From UMGS973 sp964507795 (lineage in GTDB: Bacteria > Bacillota > Clostridia > Peptostreptococcales > Anaerovoracaceae): a DNA stretch of 11,111 nt. Below the pieces are notes generated by a model that saw only the letters and a program-made list of their open reading frames with translations, was not told where the DNA came from and did no database searches. Of the stretch, positions 1 through 5,702 are shown piece by piece. The stretch spans positions 1-11,111 of the forward strand of contig CAZDQV010000066.1 of NCBI GenBank assembly GCA_964507795.1. The letters run 5' to 3'. The position numbers were made by a program, and so were the translations under genes. Numbering within the stretch: the stretch's first letter is position 1; each line of letters opens with the position of its first letter.

Positions 1-238
1 AAACATATTTATAACGCATTGCAGCTCTAAGAAAGACGCGCTAATAAAAAAAGAACTTTAATTCTTTTCTTTTGTTTGGATCTCCGCCTGTTTGAAGGAA
101 GTCTACAAATAAGTCGGGATACTCCCGCCAAAACGCTATATACTAACGCAAGGCAGGAAGCTGCGCCCGCACGCGTTCTTCAGATAAACCAATTTTCTTT
201 TCTTCGTTAGAGAGACTTAATAAATCGGCTAATGCCAT
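1..238 (-). CDS. terL: Terminase large subunit, N-terminal part, with two in-frame TAG codons read as Gln
   Basis: The large terminase is the ATPase/nuclease that packages phage DNA into the procapsid. Only about 79 N-terminal residues are here; the gene continues past position 1. The start is ATG 236-238 after an AGGAGGAA site located in the end of the upstream gene. In-frame TAG codons at 143-145 (codon 32) and 41-43 (codon 66) break the standard reading. Read as Gln they give LRQYIAFWREYPDLF and FFFYQRVFLRAAMRYKYV, which match from memory the conserved N-terminal segment of gut-phage large terminases just before the ATPase domain (REYPDxFxxFL ... FxxYQRxFLRxxMR). The ATPase Walker motifs lie outside the window. 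The identification rests on this motif and on gene order; confidence is good for the family, and high that both TAGs are sense codons. Confidence 0.82.
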
Positions 239-241
239 TTA

Positions 242-1420
242 TTATTCCTCCTCTTCTAATAACTCTTTTTCTCTTTCTTTCTCTTCTTCTATCATTTCAT
301 TAAACTCAACATAATCTTCATCTTCTAACTTTTTAGTACCTTCATAATCAAATAGCTCATCATCATTTTCTTCTTCTTCACCATCTTCAAGATTAACTTT
401 AGATTCCTTCTCTCTATCCTCTTCAATAGCTCTAAGAGAAGCATCAAGCATATTGCCAAGGTTAGATTCTTCCATAATAAGAGTAGAAGTGTAATGTTGT
501 AAATCTTGAAGAACTTTATCTACTTTGTCCATTGGCCCATCGGTATAATAGCGAGGAATAAATCCTTCTTTTTCGCAAACCGCGACTATCTCACCAATAG
601 AATCAACGAACTCATTAGATTCAACTTTATTCTGCGCGGCAGTCAACTTAGCACTCTTCATGAGGCTATCATACATCTTGATCATCTTCTGCGCGCCGTC
701 CACATCGCCCGCATCGAGCAGTTGGTTCGACTTCAAAGAGGTCTTGCAGATCATTATAAGAGTGTCTTTAGTGCCCGCACCTTGGATGTCGTAAGAACCC
801 ATCATGTCATTGTATAATTGCTCTAACCGCACCCATTCTTCCGGACGGTACCCCCGGCCCCATTTCAATCGAAGCCTTATTTTATCATCCTCAGTAAGCT
901 TATCAGAAAAATCATCTTCTTCTTCCGAAGGGTCATAAAACTGCGGAGGCTCCGCTTCTTCGATCATTCCTTCTGGCCTCTTAGGAACATTGTCCGCCGC
1001 AAGAGCTTTATCTATTTCATCGCCGGATAAACCTCTTGCTTTCATTGCTTTAACTTGTTCCTAAAGCTTTTCTTCGTTCAATCTTTCAGTATCAGCCCAA
1101 CTATATTTATTCCATTGCTTAAGCTTCATTTTGGCTAAGTAACGGCCCAATATAGTTAGCCCAGTTAATTTTTTAGGATCTTCTTTTGCGTATTTTTCTA
1201 ATAGAGCGTCCCATTCATGCTTGATATAGGGAACATCAATTTCTTCTAGAATCCACTTATATGTCTCTGGATCCCAGTTATCAACGTGCATGGTTAAACA
1301 TTTCTTACAAATATTTAACTTTCCATCTGGAGGATATTTCTCTATATTTTTAGATGTATAGAATTCAATTTCAGCCATGGTTTTTCCACATTTAGTGCAG
1401 AAACGCTTTTCTCCGGCCAT
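242..1420 (-). CDS. Zinc-ribbon protein, probable small-terminase/DNA-packaging partner, one in-frame TAG read as Gln
   Basis: This reads as a 392-residue protein if TAG at 1061-1063 (codon 120) is Gln; in standard code it would be two abutting pieces in the same frame. The start chosen is ATG 1418-1420, preceded by AAGAGG; a TTG three codons earlier is less likely. C8xxC11 and C38xxC41 form an N-terminal zinc ribbon. A middle segment (LRLKWGRGYRPEEWVRLEQL, then YDIQGAG and MYDSLMKSAKLTAAQNK) resembles proteins usually found just before terL in Firmicutes gut phages and annotated as small terminase or DNA-binding proteins. The C-terminus is strongly acidic and ends in a run of Glu; those codons also supply the ribosome site of terL. 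It ends with tandem in-frame TAA TAA, directly followed by the terL ATG. The small-terminase role is inferred from position and remembered similarity. Confidence 0.75.
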
Positions 1421-1425
1421 GTGAA

Positions 1426-2469
1426 TCAACCTCTTTTCTTATTGCGGCATTTCTTACAAATAGAATACCAGTTATCTTTACTCGTCTTATTCTTTGAAAA
1501 GAAAAGGCGATTAGCTGGCTTAATTTGCCCACACTTAGAGCAAGTTTTCATTGGGTAATTGCGCTTGGTGTATTCCCACATTAAGAAATCTTCTTGAGCG
1601 ACTTCCGCAATCAATCGAGGGATTTTATTACGCCATAGGCTTGATATATATTCTACTGTATAAGTCTTATCAAATTGTTCTGTTAATAGTTTTTGAATCT
1701 CTGAATTTTGCTTGCCGTCAATTTTCCATTCAACGATCTTGTCATAGATCGGGTAGTCGGCAAGGGCATTTCCGCAAATTTTATCAAAATCTTGCATTAA
1801 ATACCAAGTGTCCCCATCAAAATGCCCCCAACTATCTTCTTTAAGTTGGGAGTAATTGCATAAAATTATGGATACAATTCTAGTATCCATAAGAGAGATT
1901 CCATCAATTACGATTCTAGAACCATCTAGATAGCTATTGTCCTCAAACAAGAGAGGAGATCTGGTAGAACGCGTTAATCGGCAAGGGACTATAGGCTTTT
2001 GATACGCCTATTTAATAATATATTGGTCTTTCCGCATTTCGATTAACGCTTTCTTCATTATAAAAGCAGTCTTTCCAGAAGCGTGTTTCGCTGCTGCTTC
2101 CCAAGCGTTAATAGTATCTCTTAATTGCTTTAAACAAGGTATCGTTTCTAAATCTTTCTAAGTAATTGAAATCTTTGGTTGAAAAATTACATTTTTATTT
2201 TCATTAACTAAATTATAAATACCATCTTCGCCATTCTCTAATCGACTAACAAGACCTTCAAAAGAACATTCTCTCTTGTTCACCGTCGCCATGCGGTTAT
2301 CAGTCAATATCTTGCGTTCTTTGCGCTCTTGCTTTTCCATACAGAGAACTAAATAATCACCAAGAATTTCCAAATATGCTGGGGAAATATCTGGGGTTTC
2401 CGCAATTATCTTTTCAACTAGCTCTTTACGTTCTTCTGGAGACTCTAGAGTATAATCTAATTTCAGCAC
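1426..2469 (-). CDS. DNA-binding-type protein with HTH-like segment and C-terminal zinc ribbon, two in-frame TAG codons read as Gln
   Basis: One 347-residue protein emerges if TAG at 2158-2160 (codon 104) and 2008-2010 (codon 154) are read as Gln; the terminator is TGA 1426-1428. The start is GTG 2467-2469, eight bases after AAGGAG and about 23 bases downstream of a strong -10 box. Visible parts are a charged helical N-terminus, a likely helix-turn-helix near residues 258-300 (NSEIQKLL ... YISSLWRNKIPRLIAE), and a C-terminal zinc ribbon C310xxC313 ... C338xxC341. The same type of ribbon opens the next gene downstream. Proteins of this kind sit upstream of terL in gut Firmicutes phages. A role in terminase/pac-site recognition or as a late regulator is inference. 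It is the first gene of the minus-strand unit. Confidence 0.75.
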
Positions 2470-2491
2470 ACTATCATCTCCTTATGTTTAT

Positions 2492-2520
2492 ATAATATCA
2501 AAAAAAAGTTGGTTTGTCAA
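2492..2520 (-). promoter_or_regulatory. SigA-type promoter for the packaging operon
   Basis: On the minus strand, TTGACA (2515-2520), a 17-base spacer and TATTAT (2492-2497) lie just upstream of the GTG start at 2469 and its AAGGAG. This is a near-consensus host vegetative promoter rather than an obviously phage-specific late promoter. Confidence 0.8.
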
Positions 2521-2524
2521 TTTT

Positions 2525-2553
2525 TTGACTATATTAAATTATTTTGTTATTAT
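2525..2553 (+). promoter_or_regulatory. SigA-type promoter for the 2578-3566 unit
   Basis: TTGACT (2525-2530), 17-base spacer, TATTAT (2548-2553), followed by AGAGGAAGG and the ATG at 2578. Its -35 box is only 4 bp from the -35 box of the divergent promoter, so two RNA polymerases could hardly bind both at once. Confidence 0.75.
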
Positions 2554-2577
2554 AGAAACAAGAGGAAGGTGAATTGT

Positions 2578-2802
2578 ATGCCAATTTTTTATTTTGGTGT
2601 AACTGTTGACATAATTGTGGTTGCGGCAGCCCGATGGGAAGAGGATTTTAACTCTATTTGGTATTTAGATGAGGAGTCGCCGCGCGCTGTTTATATATAT
2701 AAAGAAGATTTTATACCTGATGGTTGTTTGTTTGACAGATTTGAGAATTGTATAGTCCAAGTTAATCCAGATTATTCTATTGTTTTGTTTGCGGAGGTAT
2801 GA
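2578..2802 (+). CDS. Hypothetical protein, 74 residues
   Basis: I do not recognise this protein. The start is ATG 2578-2580, placed 8 bases after AGGAAGGTG; in-frame codons further upstream would overlap the promoter. Its sequence begins MPIFYFGVTVDIIVVAAARW, with a short hydrophobic stretch at residues 3-17, then an acidic, aromatic-rich body and FDRFENCIVQVNPDY near the C-terminus. The hydrophobic stretch includes D11, so a membrane segment is doubtful. It ends at TGA 2800-2802, two bases before the likely folD start, so the two are co-transcribed and probably translationally coupled. This coupling is the only functional hint. Confidence 0.7.
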   Translation: MPIFYFGVTVDIIVVAAARWEEDFNSIWYLDEESPRAVYIYKEDFIPDGCLFDRFENCIVQVNPDYSIVLFAEV

Positions 2803-2804
2803 TA

Positions 2805-3566
2805 ATGGAACTACTTAATATTAAAGAATATGTGAAGGAAGAGAAAGAGAAATTGCGGCGGAGGGGTGTGGCGCCCTCACTCAGTATTGTCGACGCTACT
2901 GATGGGGATGTCGGCAACCAGATCTATATTAAGAAAAAGCTTGAAGATTTTGAAGAAATGGGTTGGAAAGCCAAAGTTGTGCGGCCAGTGGATAAAAAAG
3001 ATTTATATTATTATTTGAAGTGGAGTATTGATACTGATGCGGTAATTGTGCAGATGCCGGTTGCGGATCGGTTTGAATTTAATATTGAAGATTTACCGAG
3101 TTTCTATGATGCGGATGGAATGACTAAAGGTGCTCTTGTTATGCCGGCGACTGTTCGGGGAATTGTAGATTATTTGGATGCTTGCGGATTTGAGTACGCG
3201 GGGAAGAATGCTGTAGTGATGGGGCGAAGTGAGATCGTGGGGAAACCTATGGCGAGGGCTTTGACAGATAGAGACATGACAGTTAGCCTTTGCCACAGCA
3301 AGACGGATGATTGGACTAAGGATTATTTATTGAGAAATGCGGACTTGGTGGTTTGCGCGACCGGTCGGCCGCACAGTGTTTTTAGAGCACAATGCTTGAA
3401 TGCTTTTGTTGTGGATGTAGGAATTAGTAGAATTAATGGAAAGATTGTTGGAGATTTTAAAGAGGATAGCTTGGGAGGAAGTTCGACCCCGGTTCCAGGA
3501 GGGGTTGGGCTGTTGACTAGATTAGGATTACTGAAGAATTGCGTTGATTTGAAAGTGGGGGGATAA
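2805..3566 (+). CDS. folD: FolD-like methylenetetrahydrofolate dehydrogenase/cyclohydrolase
   Basis: FolD interconverts 5,10-methylene-THF and 10-formyl-THF in the cytoplasm, supplying one-carbon units for thymidylate, purines and formyl-Met. Visible hallmarks are Y41-xxx-K45 (catalytic YxxxK), Q83 in VQMP (the usual VQLPLP motif), D102-A-D104-G (the DVDG motif), MPATVRG where PCTPxG is usual, GRSEIVGKP around 142-150 (NADP site), LCHSKT, VVDVGI, and TPVPGGVGLLT near the C-terminus. At 253 residues it is shorter than the usual ~285, mainly at the N-terminus, so the first helix/strand is trimmed. The start chosen is ATG 2805, 7 bases after GGAGG; ATG 2799 is too close to that site. All catalytic residues appear intact, so activity is plausible. 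On a phage it would support nucleotide supply (inference). It ends with TAA. Confidence 0.9.
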   Translation: MELLNIKEYVKEEKEKLRRRGVAPSLSIVDATDGDVGNQIYIKKKLEDFEEMGWKAKVVRPVDKKDLYYYLKWSIDTDAVIVQMPVADRFEFNIEDLPSFYDADGMTKGALVMPATVRGIVDYLDACGFEYAGKNAVVMGRSEIVGKPMARALTDRDMTVSLCHSKTDDWTKDYLLRNADLVVCATGRPHSVFRAQCLNAFVVDVGISRINGKIVGDFKEDSLGGSSTPVPGGVGLLTRLGLLKNCVDLKVGG

Positions 3567-3692
3567 GCTTTAGCTTTAGGTTTAGCTTTCTCGCTTTTTG
3601 AGAATGAAAAGTTGATTTAGAAATTTTTTGGGCGTGGCGAAGTTGAAATACGATTTCACTATGCAAAATGCCCAAAAAACGCCCGCCCCTTC

Positions 3693-3707
3693 TGTGCAAT
3701 TTGCACA
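3693..3707. repeat. Palindromic operator-like site
   Basis: TGTGCAA-T-TTGCACA is a perfect palindrome around one central base. It is the same core as the longer palindromes at 5230-5248 and 6382-6402. Confidence 0.6.
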
Positions 3708-3727
3708 AAAAGAATTTTTTACTTCTG

Positions 3728-3768
3728 ACACACGCCCGGATTTGTTAGTATGCAAACCGAGCGTGTGT
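3728..3768. repeat. Long imperfect hairpin
   Basis: Outer arms of 8 bp (3728-3735/3761-3768) and inner arms of 7 bp (3737-3744/3753-3759, one bulged A) surround an 8-base loop. There is no U-tract after it, so it is not an intrinsic terminator in either orientation. Confidence 0.6.
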
Positions 3769-3804
3769 ATTTATATGTATTCGCGCGCGCGACCTCCTGT
3801 TCGT

Positions 3805-3853
3805 CAAAACGCACAAAAAATCTTTTTCAAAAAGTCAATTTTTGTGCATTTTG
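3805..3853. repeat. Inverted repeat of the early-operator family
   Basis: Arms 3805-3819 and 3839-3853 pair at 14 of 15 positions and carry the TTTGTGCA half-site found in the other early cassettes. It lies just upstream of the weak promoter at 3880. Confidence 0.6.
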
Positions 3854-3876
3854 CTAATATACAATTGGTGATTTTT

Positions 3877-3885
3877 TGGTACAAT
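3877..3885 (+). promoter_or_regulatory. Probable extended -10 promoter for the 3950-5022 unit
   Basis: TTGG followed by TACAAT (3880-3885) gives a TGN extended -10; no good -35 is visible at the right spacing. A hairpin AACTTGAG (3894-3901)/CTCAAGTT (3913-3920) would lie at the very start of the transcript. Confidence 0.5.
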
Positions 3886-3949
3886 GGTATCAGAACTTGA
3901 GAGAGACAGAAGCTCAAGTTTAAATACTAGACAAAAGGAGTAAAGAAAA

Positions 3950-4327
3950 ATGAAAGAGCTAACAATTAAAAACGAACAGCGCAAGGCGTTAATCGACTAC
4001 GTCACACTTAAGCGTGACACATTAAACGCTCAGAAGTTAGAGCGTGAAGCGAAAGCAAAAGTCAAAGAGCTATTTGAAGCTGACGCAAACAGCTTCAAGG
4101 CGGGCGAAAAGAGTGAATACACTCAACTCGCCGTCCGCTATAAAAACGAAACCCGGCACATCGTCCGGGTAGTGACCAAGAAAGCCGGGAATGTCAATTG
4201 GGAAGCCTACGCTAGAGCGTTAGGCGGAACGGATGCCGGGGCCGAAAAGTTCCGGGAAGCTGAGTCAATCAGCGTGAAGATTGATTGGGCGACGCCCAAA
4301 CAGGAACAAGAAATTGCCGGGGAGTAA
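3950..4327 (+). CDS. Hypothetical early phage protein, 125 residues
   Basis: I do not recognise a family. The ATG at 3950 follows AAGGAG (3935-3940) by 9 bases. The N-terminal ~45 residues are highly charged and likely one long helix or coiled coil (IKNEQRKALIDYVTLKRDTL then LEREAKAKVKEL). The C-terminal third reads VNWEAYARALGGTDAGAEKF followed by a beta-like SVKIDW. There is no signal peptide or membrane segment. It is the first gene of a four-gene unit (3950-5022). Its last codons form the left arm of a GCCGGGG/CCCCGGC hairpin with the TAA stop in the loop. An abundant small early protein is plausible from the strong ribosome site; function unknown. Confidence 0.75.
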   Translation: MKELTIKNEQRKALIDYVTLKRDTLNAQKLEREAKAKVKELFEADANSFKAGEKSEYTQLAVRYKNETRHIVRVVTKKAGNVNWEAYARALGGTDAGAEKFREAESISVKIDWATPKQEQEIAGE

Positions 4328-4337
4328 AATCCCCGGC
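4316..4337. other. Gene-end hairpin without U-tract
   Basis: GCCGGGG (4316-4322)/CCCCGGC (4331-4337) with the TAA stop codon in the 8-base loop. No run of T follows, and another gene continues downstream, so it probably acts within the mRNA rather than as a terminator. Confidence 0.6.
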
Positions 4338-4390
4338 AACCCCGGGAAAATAAATATGCTAACTAAAAAAATAAAAAGGAGCTAAAAAAA

Positions 4391-4576
4391 ATGAAAGCTA
4401 TTCACGTTATTGAAAATTGCAATAATCAAGTCATTGAGATTATTGCAAAGGACGCGACAACAGCATTGGCCGCGTACACCAAACATCGCAAGATGTTTGA
4501 CAATGACGTAGTTGAGTTCGAGAAGTTGTCCGAAAACATTTTCGTGGCAACATGGAATAAAGAGTGGGGCTTTTAA
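4391..4576 (+). CDS. Hypothetical protein, 61 residues
   Basis: Unrecognised. The start ATG 4391 follows AAAAAGGAGC. The protein begins MKAIHVIENCNNQVIEIIAK, a beta-hairpin-like N-terminus, then a helix DATTALAAYTKHRKMF and a C-terminal strand IFVATWNKEWGF. This beta-alpha-beta layout with a DA(T)xAxxAY helix recurs in several small phage early proteins and fits a small one-domain fold. Soluble, no cysteine cluster. Second gene of the 3950-5022 unit; its TAA stop is at the centre of a 10-bp palindromic hairpin. Confidence 0.72.
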   Translation: MKAIHVIENCNNQVIEIIAKDATTALAAYTKHRKMFDNDVVEFEKLSENIFVATWNKEWGF

Positions 4577-4584
4577 GCCCCACT
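4563..4584. other. Gene-end palindromic hairpin without U-tract
   Basis: AGTGGGGCTT (4563-4572) and AAGCCCCACT (4575-4584) are perfect 10-base arms around TT; the TAA stop overlaps the right arm. It is followed by CTCAAAAC rather than a T-run and lies between co-transcribed genes. Confidence 0.65.
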
Positions 4585-4611
4585 TCTCAAAACAAGAGAG
4601 GAGTTAAAAAT

Positions 4612-4848
4612 ATGCAATATATTAAGTACTTCACCAATCCTATCTTCAATCGTGAGCAGTTCGTTGAACTGCTAAACACTCGCATGGGCGTCAAAGCCTA
4701 CGCTGTGAGTGACGGCGTTATCCTTAACAGGGACGCGTTCAATGCAATTCCCGGCTATGAGATGCCGCATTGGGCGTGGCTTAACAAGAAGTTCATTAAC
4801 AGCGAACTTCACACTCGTCCGGCAACTCCGGACGAATGGCCAGAATGA
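4612..4848 (+). CDS. Hypothetical protein, 78 residues
   Basis: Unrecognised. The start is ATG 4612, 8 bases after GAGGAG (4598-4603); earlier in-frame starts would lie in the preceding hairpin and are unlikely. The sequence starts MQYIKYFTNPIFNREQFVEL, contains GYEMPHWAWLNKKFINSELH in the second half and ends TPDEWPE. No membrane segment or metal-binding motif. It ends with TGA 4846-4848; the next gene starts 12 bases later, with its ribosome site overlapping the stop. Third gene of the 3950-5022 unit. Confidence 0.72.
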   Translation: MQYIKYFTNPIFNREQFVELLNTRMGVKAYAVSDGVILNRDAFNAIPGYEMPHWAWLNKKFINSELHTRPATPDEWPE

Positions 4849-4860
4849 GAGGTGATTAGT

Positions 4861-5022
4861 ATGCTTAAGAAAATCGCGTTAACGCTCTGCGTGGCGTTCA
4901 CGCTTTGGATAGCGATTTCATTTGTTGAAATTGTATCTAAGAATGATACAACAAAACCAGTATACAGCGGATATAATTTCTTTAGCGTAGCTACTTGCGG
5001 AAGCTCGCTTAAAGATCGCTGA
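4861..5022 (+). CDS. Small single-pass membrane or exported protein, 53 residues
   Basis: The ATG at 4861 follows AGAGGTG (4848-4854). The N-terminus MLKKIALTLCVAFTLWIAIS has two lysines followed by about 20 hydrophobic residues (5-24), typical of a membrane anchor or signal peptide. The C-terminal ~28 residues are polar (KNDTTKPVYSGYN ... CGSSLKDR). No clear signal-peptidase or lipobox site is visible, so an anchor with the tail outside is the favoured reading. Last gene of the 3950-5022 unit, ending TGA 5020-5022, followed by a hairpin at 5032-5065. Function unknown. Confidence 0.68.
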   Translation: MLKKIALTLCVAFTLWIAISFVEIVSKNDTTKPVYSGYNFFSVATCGSSLKDR

Positions 5023-5031
5023 GACGGGGCG

Positions 5032-5065
5032 GCCGCAAGTCCTTCTTCACGGTTGGGCTTGCGGC
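5032..5065 (+). terminator. Hairpin after the 3950-5022 unit, possible weak terminator
   Basis: GCCGCAAG (5032-5039)/CTTGCGGC (5058-5065), extended inward by T-G, C-G, C-G pairs to an 11-bp stem with a 12-base loop. No U-tract follows, so termination efficiency is doubtful. Confidence 0.4.
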
Positions 5066-5080
5066 TCGTCATAATGACGA
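5066..5080. repeat. Palindrome TCGTCAT-A-ATGACGA
   Basis: Perfect 7-bp arms around a single A. It is built from the ATGACGA half-site that pairs with TTTGTGCA in the neighbouring 18-base motifs. Confidence 0.6.
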
Positions 5081-5092
5081 AGGTCGTTAGCC

Positions 5093-5149
5093 TTTGTGCA
5101 TAATGACGAATCGTTTAATATGCTAACGATCTTTGTGCATATTGACGAA
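5093..5149. repeat. Two direct copies of an 18-base iteron-like motif
   Basis: TTTGTGCATAATGACGAA (5093-5110) and TTTGTGCATATTGACGAA (5132-5149) differ at two positions and start 39 bp apart. TCGTTAGC (5084-5091) and GCTAACGA (5122-5129) bracket the first copy. A third copy is at 5301-5318 and inverted variants at 3800-3817 and 11069-11086. Confidence 0.7.
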
Positions 5150-5152
5150 TTA

Positions 5153-5166
5153 GTTAGCAGGCTAAC
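5153..5166. repeat. GTTAGC-AG-GCTAAC palindrome
   Basis: Perfect 6-bp arms. Related GTTAGC-type palindromes precede the GC-rich hairpins at 9451-9464 and 10678-10690. Confidence 0.55.
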
Positions 5167-5200
5167 GGTTTAGCCCCAGATCGTTAGAATATTAATCTTT

Positions 5201-5320
5201 GGCCGGGCGCTAGCGGCCGGTTTTTAAAATTTGTGCAAGTTGCACAAAAATCCATACCGATTTTTGTCATAGGCAAAGTGCATAAAAAATTCCCAAAATT
5301 TTTGTGCAATTTGACGAAAA
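5201..5320 (+). repeat. Intergenic control cassette A
   Basis: GC-rich hairpin plus TTTTT (5203-5225), perfect palindrome TTTGTGCAA-G-TTGCACAAA (5230-5248), then CATAGGCAA (5268) facing TTTGTGCAATTTGACGAA (5301-5318). The stretch 5230-5310 is closely similar to 6383-6462 of cassette B, with about a dozen differences by eye. Confidence 0.7.
5203..5225 (+). terminator. GC-rich hairpin with T-run (cassette A)
   Basis: CCGGGCGC (5203-5210) faces GCGGCCGG (5213-5220) with one mismatch, followed by TTTTT. It is the least perfect member of the covarying hairpin family. Confidence 0.6.
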
Positions 5321-5340
5321 AAAATTTTTCAAAAAAGTGC

Positions 5341-5369
5341 TTGACAAATGCTTGCAGCCATGCTATACT
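5341..5369 (+). promoter_or_regulatory. SigA-type promoter of the 5416-5873 unit
   Basis: TTGACA (5341-5346), 17-base spacer, TATACT (5364-5369). The expected start, G5376, coincides with the first base of the hairpin GTTCC-AAG-GGAAC (5376-5388), so the transcript would begin with a closed 5' stem. Confidence 0.8.
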
Positions 5370-5415
5370 ATAATTGTTCCAAGGGAACGAAATCAAAAGA
5401 AATGAGGTTTCTAAA

Positions 5416-5631
5416 ATGTCAAAAATTATCGGGTTTGTTAACACGCTTACGGACGAAGTCGTGGTATGCTCCTCATGGAAGGAGCTAGCGGAAACTGTTA
5501 GCGAGTTAACAGTTTCTAGTGGCAAATGGGATAGGTTCCTCCCGTTCTGTAACGGTTGGAACCTTGACTACCTCCAGTGGGGCGAAACCCCCACTGAGTA
5601 TAAGGCAAGATTGATTCGGCTTGCCAACTGA
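5416..5631 (+). CDS. Hypothetical protein, 71 residues
   Basis: Unrecognised. The ATG at 5416 follows TGAGG (5403-5407) by 8 bases. Starts MSKIIGFVNTLTDEVVVCSS, a beta-rich opening, then a helix WKELAETVSEL, and ends with an aromatic segment (WDRFLPFCNGWNLDYLQWG) and a charged helix. Soluble, two isolated cysteines. Codons 26-34 contain a perfect 10-bp inverted repeat (5491-5500/5507-5516). Ends TGA; a GNRA-loop hairpin follows, then the next gene, so 5416 and 5703 form one unit driven by the promoter at 5341. Confidence 0.73.
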   Translation: MSKIIGFVNTLTDEVVVCSSWKELAETVSELTVSSGKWDRFLPFCNGWNLDYLQWGETPTEYKARLIRLAN

Positions 5632-5643
5632 TTAGAAACTAAA

Positions 5644-5669
5644 TAAGGGGGCTTGCAAAAGCCCCCTTA
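5644..5669. other. Intercistronic hairpin with GCAA loop
   Basis: TAAGGGGGCTT (5644-5654)/AAGCCCCCTTA (5659-5669) with a GNRA-type GCAA loop, 11 bp. It is followed by GTTAAAAAAG, no T-run, so it likely separates two cistrons without ending transcription. Confidence 0.65.
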
Positions 5670-5702
5670 GTTAAAAAAGAATAAATGGAGGCAAATAAAA
5701 AT

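Larger units (their letters stand above)
3567..3949. other. 383-base non-coding region with nested inverted repeats upstream of the early genes
   Basis: No convincing gene. In order it holds: degenerate hexamer repeats of GCTTTA (3566-3590); a 10-bp perfect inverted repeat TTTTTTGGGC (3624-3633)/GCCCAAAAAA (3670-3679) enclosing a smaller TGAAAT/ATTTCA hairpin; a palindrome TGTGCAATTTGCACA (3693-3707); a hairpin with outer arms ACACACGC (3728-3735)/GCGTGTGT (3761-3768) and inner arms CGG-TTTG/CAAA-CCG; five CG dinucleotides in a row (3782-3791); an inverted repeat with one mismatch in 15 (3805-3819/3839-3853); a weak promoter; and a leader hairpin. It could be a control region, an origin or a structured RNA; the sequence alone does not decide. 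Confidence 0.6.
5023..5415. other. 393-base non-coding region with iteron-like repeats, palindromes and promoter
   Basis: No gene seen. It carries, in order: a long hairpin (5032-5065), the palindrome TCGTCAT-A-ATGACGA (5066-5080), two near-identical 18-base motifs 39 bp apart (5093-5110, 5132-5149) separated and flanked by GTTAGC/GCTAAC inverted repeats, the palindrome GTTAGC-AG-GCTAAC (5153-5166), a GC-rich hairpin with T-run (5203-5225), a TTTGTGCAA palindrome (5230-5248), a third 18-base motif (5301-5318), the promoter at 5341-5369 and a transcript-leading hairpin. Confidence 0.7.

Noticed and set aside
41..145. TAG as pyrrolysine or another special amino acid
   Set aside because: Five sites in ordinary packaging genes and a family Gln at 41-43 fit Gln reassignment; no special insertion signals are visible.
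242..2469. Reading the packaging genes as a decayed, pseudogenised block of short ORFs
   Set aside because: All five interruptions are TAG in frame; there are no frameshifts, TAA or TGA, and residues on both sides are well formed. Decay would give mixed stops and frameshifts.
3628..3900. 90-residue open frame on the plus strand in the 3567-3949 region
   Set aside because: No ribosome site, low-complexity protein, and it crosses several inverted repeats and the promoter.
5093..5318. CRISPR array
   Set aside because: Repeats are few, short, irregularly spaced and palindromic; no spacer-repeat regularity and no cas genes.
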